A DNA stretch of 38,202 nt from CAYQUO01 sp964420835. GTDB lineage: Bacteria > Chloroflexota > Anaerolineae > Anaerolineales > Anaerolineaceae. The notes under the pieces are model-generated. The model was given only the letters and a program-made list of their open reading frames with translations. It made no database searches and was not told the origin of the DNA. The DNA is taken from contig CAYQUO010000024.1 in the NCBI GenBank assembly GCA_964420835.1, forward strand, positions 1-38,202, written 5' to 3'. This document shows positions 33,158 through 38,202 of the stretch, in pieces. The position numbers and the translations under genes are program-made. How positions within the stretch are numbered: the stretch's first letter is position 1; every line of letters starts with the position of its first letter.

Positions 33158-34138
33158 ATGGAATATGTGAATCTTGGCAATAGTGGTCTAAAGGTCTCAC
33201 GCATTTGCCTGGGGATGATGAGTTACGGCTCCAAGACCTGGCGGGAATGGGTGCTGCCGGAGGAGGAAGCCCGCCCGTTTGTGAAAACCGCCCTGGAGGC
33301 TGGCATCAATTTCTTCGACACGGCCAATGCCTATTCCATTGGCGTCAGCGAGGAGATCACCGGCCGGGCATTGAAGGAACTCGCCCGCCGGGAGGATGTG
33401 GTGGTCGCCACCAAGGTCTTCTTACCCATGAGCGACGATCCCAACGACCGCGGCCTTTCCCGCAAGCACATCCTGGCATCCATTGATGCCTCGCTCCTCC
33501 GCCTGGGCATGGAGTATGTCGATCTCTACCAGATCCACCGTTGGGACCCTGCCACCCCCGTCGAGGAAACGCTGGAAGCCCTGAATGACGTTGTCCGTGC
33601 CGGCAAGGCGCGCTACTTGGGCGCTTCCAGCATGTATGCCTGGCAGTTCTCCCGCATGCTCCACACCGCCGACGCCCATGGCTGGAGCCGCTTCATCTCA
33701 ATGCAAAACCACTACAACCTGGTCTATCGGGAGGAGGAGCGTGAGATGCTCCCCCTCTGCCGTGCCGAGGGGATCGGCGTCATCCCCTGGAGCCCGCTAG
33801 CCCGCGGTTTTCTCACCGGCTCCCGCTCGCGGGAGAGCCGGGGACAAACCGTCCGCGCCCACTCGGATGAATTTGCCGACAATATGTACTTCAAGGAAAT
33901 GGACTTCCAGGTCCTGGACCGGGTGAGCACCCTGGCGGAGAGGAAAGGCCTCACCCGGGCGCAGGTGGCCCTGGCCTGGCTGCTCCATCAGCCTGGGGTT
34001 AGCTCTCCGATTATTGGTGCTACAAAAATGAACCATCTTCAGGAAGCCATCGCCTCGCTGAATGTGACGCTGGACGCTGCTGATCTGAAATTCCTTGAAG
34101 AACCCTACCAGCCGCACCCCGTTTTGGGCCATTCCTGA
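33158..34138 (+). CDS. Aldo/keto reductase
   Basis: A 326-residue TIM-barrel oxidoreductase using NADPH. The catalytic tetrad is visible: Asp54 (FFDTANAYS), Tyr59, Lys86 (VVATKVF) and His127 (YQIHRWD). SPLARGFLTG is the cofactor-side loop. Sequence and length fit the AKR11/AKR9-type general reductases such as YajO and IolS. AAAGGAG lies about 8 bases before the ATG. Substrate unknown. It is divergent from the LarA homologue, and the small zinc-ribbon gene follows on the same strand 180 bp on. Confidence 0.93.
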   Translation: MEYVNLGNSGLKVSRICLGMMSYGSKTWREWVLPEEEARPFVKTALEAGINFFDTANAYSIGVSEEITGRALKELARREDVVVATKVFLPMSDDPNDRGLSRKHILASIDASLLRLGMEYVDLYQIHRWDPATPVEETLEALNDVVRAGKARYLGASSMYAWQFSRMLHTADAHGWSRFISMQNHYNLVYREEEREMLPLCRAEGIGVIPWSPLARGFLTGSRSRESRGQTVRAHSDEFADNMYFKEMDFQVLDRVSTLAERKGLTRAQVALAWLLHQPGVSSPIIGATKMNHLQEAIASLNVTLDAADLKFLEEPYQPHPVLGHS

Positions 34139-34318
34139 CACCCGCAAGGGGTTTCCCGGCAGCCTTCCTGAAAGGCAGGGTGTTGCACTTTAATGAAAAA
34201 ACCACTATAGTAATAATGGATTCTGGACACGGGTCTTTCCGCATCTCGCCGCAGTCCCGGTTCTCACCCGGGCAGCCCAATGGCTCCACCTTGCAGTTGA
34301 AAAAAAAGGAGATATCCC

Positions 34319-34471
34319 ATGGATTTTGAAGCCTATTGCGTCAAGTGCAAAGCCAGGCGGTCCATTAAGAATGGAACTGTCAAAGAGACCGAAAAAGGGC
34401 GGCAGGTCGCCCAGGGTGTCTGCCCCGTCTGCGGAACGAAGGTGAACCGCTTCCTTCCCACAAAAAAATAA
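34319..34471 (+). CDS. Small two-CxxC protein (DUF5679-like zinc ribbon)
   Basis: A 50-residue protein with two knuckles, CVKC near the start and CPVC in the second half, the layout of DUF5679 zinc ribbons. Between them lies a basic Lys/Arg-rich segment, and a Lys-rich tail follows. AAAAGGAG about 7 bases before the ATG marks a real gene. The family often occurs singly in bacteria; function is unknown, nucleic acid or ribosome binding being usual guesses for such ribbons. A hairpin with a T-rich tail follows about 40 bp after the stop. Confidence 0.82.
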   Translation: MDFEAYCVKCKARRSIKNGTVKETEKGRQVAQGVCPVCGTKVNRFLPTKK

Positions 34472-34512
34472 AGGCCGGGCGGTACGGCTTCCCCGGGTCT
34501 TTTATAAGACAT

Positions 34513-34546
34513 GGAACTGGACGATCACCGTCCAGTTTCTATTTTC
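34513..34546 (+). terminator. Rho-independent terminator after the zinc-ribbon gene
   Basis: AACTGGACG (34515-34523) pairs perfectly with CGTCCAGTT (34529-34537) around a 5-base loop and is followed by TCTATTTT. The stem can be extended by two pairs. It also lies just past the end of the convergent recO gene, though the minus-strand tail is less T-rich. Confidence 0.8.
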
Positions 34547-34593
34547 CACCCAAGTCACATCCAGGGTGTTCCCCCTGGGCAGTCCACCGGTGA

Positions 34594-35355
34594 TCAGGGG
34601 GCCTTCCTCACGGCCTTCAGAAAATCCGGGCTGTTCAAGCGCCGCTCCAGAAGGTGGGTCAGGTAATGTTGCAGCAGGGCTTCCATTTCCGTTTGTACGG
34701 ACTGGGGTACGCCCGCCTTCTGCACGCCATGCCAATTGCTGCGCTGGTAATGTCGCAGGTAGCGCAACGCCTCCATGGAGACCGGCCTGGCATCAGATGC
34801 CCTTGTACCGCATTCCGGGCAGAGCACCCCGCCCAGGGATGCAGAGAAGAACTGGTCCTCAGGCTGGATCTTTTCGCCCCCCGCAACACATTGGAACAAT
34901 TGTGGCCTGAAGCCCAGCAGGTCCAGCAGCCGCAACTCGTAAAAACGCAGGATCCGGTATGGATCTTCCCCGTCACAGAGCCGCACCAGCGTATCCACCA
35001 GCACCTGGTACACACCCGGGTTGGCGCCCTCTTCGTAACTGAAACGGTCCAGCAGTTCGGCCGCATAGCTGGCATAACCGGTGAGCAGCAGATCCTCGCG
35101 CAGCGCCGTGAAGGATTGCACCGTTTCCGCCTGCGTAACGATCCAAAGGTCCCTGCCCCGCGCCAGTTGCAGTGTTACCCGGGTGAAGGGCTCCAGGTGC
35201 CCGGCCTTGCGCGAAAGCAGCTTGCGTGCCCCTTTGGCAATGGCTCGCAACTTGCCCTGCTCACGGCTGAACAGCGTCAGCAGCCGGTCCGCCTCGCCAA
35301 ATTCAGCGTGCCGCAGCACCACCGCCTCGATACGCAGGGATCGTTCACCGCTCAT
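34594..35355 (-). CDS. recO: DNA repair protein RecO
   Basis: About 253 residues. RecO helps RecF and RecR load RecA on gapped DNA. The N-terminal OB fold begins RIEAVVLRHAEFGEADRLLTLF, the standard RecO start, followed by GKLRAIAKGARK. The C-terminal part has the zinc-binding type cluster with LCPECG; an earlier single Cys is seen in LFQCV. I choose the ATG at 35355, since the open frame to 35457 adds 34 Pro/Lys-rich residues not conserved in RecO. That upper ATG does overlap the CBS gene stop by 4 bp, so coupled translation of a longer form remains possible. Confidence 0.88.
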   Translation of the reverse strand: MSGERSLRIEAVVLRHAEFGEADRLLTLFSREQGKLRAIAKGARKLLSRKAGHLEPFTRVTLQLARGRDLWIVTQAETVQSFTALREDLLLTGYASYAAELLDRFSYEEGANPGVYQVLVDTLVRLCDGEDPYRILRFYELRLLDLLGFRPQLFQCVAGGEKIQPEDQFFSASLGGVLCPECGTRASDARPVSMEALRYLRHYQRSNWHGVQKAGVPQSVQTEMEALLQHYLTHLLERRLNSPDFLKAVRKAP

Positions 35356-35453
35356 GGTGTGTGGATCCTTCTCAGGGATTTGTTCATCCGGGAACTCAAG
35401 GCCAGGGCTGCCGGCTGGAGGCTGTGGCTTCCGACCCTGCATCCTGCACCTTC

Positions 35454-36722
35454 TCATTCACCCGGTTCATTTTTCTCAGCGCTCTCACTTCCCGGGTGCA
35501 GCCGGCTGACGTGCACCCTGCGGATGCGACGACCGGAAACTTGTTCCACGGTCAGCAGCCAGCCCTCCACAACCAGGCTTTCCCCCTCCTGGGGCACCCG
35601 GCCGATCTGTCCATAGATATAACCGCCAATCGTGTCTGCCAGTTCCTTGGTCAGGTGCGTGTCGAACAATTCGTTAAAATCATCCAGCGCATACCGCCCG
35701 ATCACAATGGCCTCATCCGGACCCAGTTTTTGATAGGGCAATTCCTCTCCCTGGTCGTACTCATCGCGGATCTCGCCGACGATCTCCTCCATGATGTCTT
35801 CCAGCGTGACCAGGCCTGCCATCCCCCCGTACTCATCCACCACCACCACGATATGCACACCGCTTTCCTGCATCTCGTGTAAAAGGTCGTCCACCTTCTT
35901 GGCTTCCGGAACAAAGATGGCCGGCCGCAGCAGCTCGCGGATCGATCGGATGCGATTGTCCTTTTGCATCGTCTGCAGCAGGTCCTTGGCGTACAGCAAC
36001 CCAATCACATTGTCGATGGCTTCTTCATACACCGGTACGCGCGAGTGACCGGAATCGTGGATGGCCCTGGCGGCCTCCTGGAGGGGGGTTTCCACATCAA
36101 GTGCCAGAACATCCATGCGCGGCACCATGATCTCCCGGCAAAGCGTGTCGCCAAATTGGAAGATGGAATAGATCATCTTGCGTTCATCACGCTCCAGGCT
36201 GCCGTCCTGCTGGCCGTCTTTTACCCAACTTTTCAATTCATCGTCCGTCACCGATCCCATGGTGCGTTTAACAGCCGTTGGTGAGCCCAGGATGATCTGA
36301 ACCAGCCAGGCGAATGGTCGCAGCAGCAGGTCGGCAAGCGCGGTCAGGGGCACCAGGTGCAGGGCGGTGCGTTCAACATCCTTCAACAGGTACGATTCAA
36401 TGGCGAATTCCAATCCCAGCACCACCAGGCCCAGGAGAGCCAGCAAAACCACAGACAATCCAATGGGTTGTCCCGGCGGCAGAAGGCTCCAACCCAGGGC
36501 GGCGGCCAGGAAGTGGGTCACCCCCAGCGCCATGCGCAGGCTGGGCACCAGGTAGGAATGATCAAGCAGGTCAAGCAAACGATCAACCCGTGCAGGGGTT
36601 TGTTCCCGCAGGCTAACCAGGTGGGGAAGGCGGACGTGCAGCAGCACAGCCCGAAGGGAGGCGAATACGATATCTGCCATCAGCACCAGGCCGAACCATG
36701 CCCACAACCCGTTGAAAGTCAC
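35454..36722 (-). CDS. CBS-domain CorC/HlyC-type membrane protein
   Basis: About 422 residues. N-terminal helices (about 5-25, 70-100, 105-120) form a diverged DUF21-like membrane part, followed by the tandem CBS pair (MVPRMDVLALD to VTLEDIMEEIVGEI) and a CorC_HlyC C-terminal domain with GGYIYGQIG. Relatives transport or control magnesium and other cations, with CBS domains sensing nucleotides. I choose the GTG start one base after the glmU stop, with GAAGGAAT upstream; an ATG at 36761 would overlap glmU. It sits in a glmU-CBS-recO operon. Confidence 0.85.
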   Translation of the reverse strand: MTFNGLWAWFGLVLMADIVFASLRAVLLHVRLPHLVSLREQTPARVDRLLDLLDHSYLVPSLRMALGVTHFLAAALGWSLLPPGQPIGLSVVLLALLGLVVLGLEFAIESYLLKDVERTALHLVPLTALADLLLRPFAWLVQIILGSPTAVKRTMGSVTDDELKSWVKDGQQDGSLERDERKMIYSIFQFGDTLCREIMVPRMDVLALDVETPLQEAARAIHDSGHSRVPVYEEAIDNVIGLLYAKDLLQTMQKDNRIRSIRELLRPAIFVPEAKKVDDLLHEMQESGVHIVVVVDEYGGMAGLVTLEDIMEEIVGEIRDEYDQGEELPYQKLGPDEAIVIGRYALDDFNELFDTHLTKELADTIGGYIYGQIGRVPQEGESLVVEGWLLTVEQVSGRRIRRVHVSRLHPGSESAEKNEPGE

Positions 36723-36723
36723 C

Positions 36724-38067
36724 TTATTCCTTCTTCCTGATCGGCCGGGCTGGTACACCAACCACGGTCTCTCCGGGGGGAACGTTCTTCGTCACCACCG
36801 CGCCAGCGCCCGTGTGCGACCCCTCGCCCAACTCCACCGGCGCCACCAGCATGGTGTCGCTGCCGATGAAAACCCGGTCGCCGATGATGGTGGGGTTCTT
36901 GCGCTCGCCGTCGTAGTTGCAGGTGATGGTGCCGGCGCCGATGTTCACATCCGCACCGATAGTGGCGTTGCCGATGTAGGAAAAGTGCCCCATCTTTGTT
37001 CCCGGCCCAAGGGTGGAATCCTTCACCTCGCCGAAATTGCCCATGTGCACACCCCGGCACAGCCGGGCGCCCCTGCGCAGGTGGGCAAATGGCCCCATGC
37101 TTACCTCTTCCTCCAGGACTGCGCCTTCCAGGTGGGAGGACAGGATGGTGCATTTTGGCCCCACCTTGCTGTCTTCTATCACCGTGTTCGGGCCAATGCT
37201 GCAACCCGGTCCAATGCTGGTTTTTCCCTTCAGGAAGGTGCCCGGCCAAAGCACGGTGTCCGGACCGATCTGCACTTCCGGCTCGATGTAGGTAGCCGCT
37301 GGATCGACCATGCTCACCCCGGCTTCCATCCAGCCGCTATTGATGCGCCGGCGCATCAGGCCATCCACCTCGGCCAGGTGCACCCGGTTGTTCACACCCG
37401 TCGCCTCGGTCGGATCTTCAAGGCTCACTGCCCGCACCACCTGCCCGCTGGAAACGGCCAATTCCACCAGGTCGGTCAGGTAGAACTCGCCCTTGGGCGA
37501 GAGCGCCACCTGTTCCAGTGCCGGCCATAACCAGGAGCCCTTAAAACAGTACGCACCGGCGTTCAACTCCTTCACCGCCAACTCTCCGGGGGTGGCTTGC
37601 GCCTCTTCCACAATGCGAGCCACGCTGCCGTCCTCCTTGCGGATCACCCGCCCATAACCGTGTGATTCCGCCAGGGTGACCGTTAACATCGTCAGCGGGT
37701 TGTGGTGTGCTTTTTGGGCGGCCACCAGGCGGCGCAGGGTATCCACCGTAAGCAGGGGCATGTCGGCATTGGTCACCAGAACCAGGTCGGTGCGGTTGGC
37801 TAGCAGGGGAGCTGCACAGCGCACGGCGTGGGCTGTACCCAGTTGCTCCTCCTGCACGGCAAAGGTCACCTTGTCTTCCACCACCCTGCGCACTTCCTCG
37901 GCGCCATGGCCCACCACCACCACCGGTGTTTCACTGGTGGTTAGCCGGGCCGCCTGGATGGCATAGTAGATCATTGGCTTGCCGACCACCCGGTGCAAAA
38001 CCTTTGGCATTTCGGAGCGCATGCGGGTTCCCTGCCCGGCTGCCAAAATGACAGCAGTTACTTTCAT
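36724..38067 (-). CDS. glmU: Bifunctional GlmU (GlcNAc-1-P uridyltransferase / GlcN-1-P acetyltransferase)
   Basis: 447 residues, the normal GlmU length. The N-terminal pyrophosphorylase has LAAGQGTRMRSEMPKVLH (8-25) and makes UDP-GlcNAc; the C-terminal left-handed beta-helix acetyltransferase has many hexapeptide repeats, the conserved GHFSYIGNATIGA stretch and the NYDGERKNP loop. Together they give UDP-N-acetylglucosamine for cell wall and glycans. AGGGAGATGG lies just before the ATG. It starts the operon that continues into the CBS protein and recO. Confidence 0.97.
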   Translation of the reverse strand: MKVTAVILAAGQGTRMRSEMPKVLHRVVGKPMIYYAIQAARLTTSETPVVVVGHGAEEVRRVVEDKVTFAVQEEQLGTAHAVRCAAPLLANRTDLVLVTNADMPLLTVDTLRRLVAAQKAHHNPLTMLTVTLAESHGYGRVIRKEDGSVARIVEEAQATPGELAVKELNAGAYCFKGSWLWPALEQVALSPKGEFYLTDLVELAVSSGQVVRAVSLEDPTEATGVNNRVHLAEVDGLMRRRINSGWMEAGVSMVDPAATYIEPEVQIGPDTVLWPGTFLKGKTSIGPGCSIGPNTVIEDSKVGPKCTILSSHLEGAVLEEEVSMGPFAHLRRGARLCRGVHMGNFGEVKDSTLGPGTKMGHFSYIGNATIGADVNIGAGTITCNYDGERKNPTIIGDRVFIGSDTMLVAPVELGEGSHTGAGAVVTKNVPPGETVVGVPARPIRKKE

Positions 38068-38152
38068 GGGCCATCTCCCTGATAAAAAAATTCGGACCGT
38101 GCTGCCGCAAGGCGGCTCACAGCCCGATGCCTCAAGGCAGCAAACTTACAGG

Positions 38153-38202
38153 CTGGGGCGCCTGGATTCGAACCAAGATCCACAGATCCAAAGTCTGGTG
38201 TG
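38153..38202 (-). tRNA. tRNA-Gln(TTG), partial at window edge
   Basis: The minus strand shows the 3' two thirds of a tRNA: an anticodon loop CTTTGGA (anticodon TTG), a T arm with TTCGAAT closed by CTTGG/CCAGG, and an acceptor strand CGCCCCA plus discriminator G. The encoded end reads GCCT, so CCA is not fully encoded. The 5' acceptor and D arm lie beyond the window. Confidence 0.85.

Noticed and set aside
34475..34505. CCGGG/CCCGG hairpin after the zinc-ribbon gene as the main terminator
   Set aside because: The stem is only 5 bp with a long loop; the perfect 9-bp stem just downstream is a far better candidate.

Overview
This 38.2 kb window is bacterial chromosome, moderately GC-rich and gene-dense, with most genes on the minus strand. 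The best guess for the host is a Chloroflexota (Anaerolineae-like) bacterium. The clues are a lipoprotein whose mature N-terminus has a Val/Glu-rich track followed by TATPEPATPEP, which is typical of secreted lipoproteins in that phylum, and lipoproteins carried without outer-membrane genes. No rRNA is present, so this is inference only. I see no phage genes, insertion sequences, CRISPR arrays or defence systems.

Layout. 0-6 kb: dnaA (minus) with a 533-bp upstream region, a HIT hydrolase, a WD40-type lipoprotein (plus), then a thioredoxin and S9 peptidase pair. 6-9.4 kb: a lipoprotein and a GH35-type glycosidase, divergent from an ADP-ribosylglycohydrolase. 10.4-15.8 kb: a tight six-gene minus-strand operon made of an amidinohydrolase-superfamily enzyme, a complete polar-amino-acid ABC importer (binding protein, permease, ATPase), a double-SIS sugar-phosphate isomerase/deglycase-like protein and a PfkB-family sugar kinase. 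15.9-21.3 kb: a GNAT acetyltransferase, a phosphatidylcholine-synthase-like enzyme, a prolyl-tRNA-synthetase paralogue with an eroded active site, a CPBP-type membrane protein, a bactofilin and a PglD-type acyltransferase. 21.4-24.4 kb: a nucleoside phosphorylase, a D-Ala-D-Ala-ligase-like ATP-grasp enzyme and a UPF0316 membrane protein. 24.6-27.4 kb: a two-gene operon pairing an opine dehydrogenase with a cobalamin-binding, mutase-like protein. 27.8-30 kb: a phasin-phaR pair under a clear promoter with tandem operators, cutA, and a dimethylarginine-hydrolase-type enzyme. 30-34.5 kb: a UDG-superfamily protein, a YdcZ membrane protein, a LarA homologue, an aldo/keto reductase and a 50-residue zinc-ribbon-like protein. 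34.6-38.2 kb: recO, a CBS-domain CorC/HlyC protein and glmU in one operon, then a tRNA-Gln cut by the window edge.

The most interesting content is a set of genes that together look able to recover amino acids from N-modified forms. The six-gene operon has the transporter, kinase and deglycase-like enzyme expected for Amadori products (glycated amino acids), preceded by an arginine-type hydrolase, which makes fructosyl-arginine a testable substrate. About 9 kb away the opine dehydrogenase could release amino acids from N-carboxyalkyl forms, and a second hydrolase resembles enzymes that act on methylarginines. The linkage is inference; each family call rests on visible motifs. Two other points stand out: the degenerate ProRS keeps its editing domain but has lost proline- and ATP-binding motifs, and the phasin-phaR promoter carries two 17-bp imperfect palindromes placed exactly as repressor sites would be.
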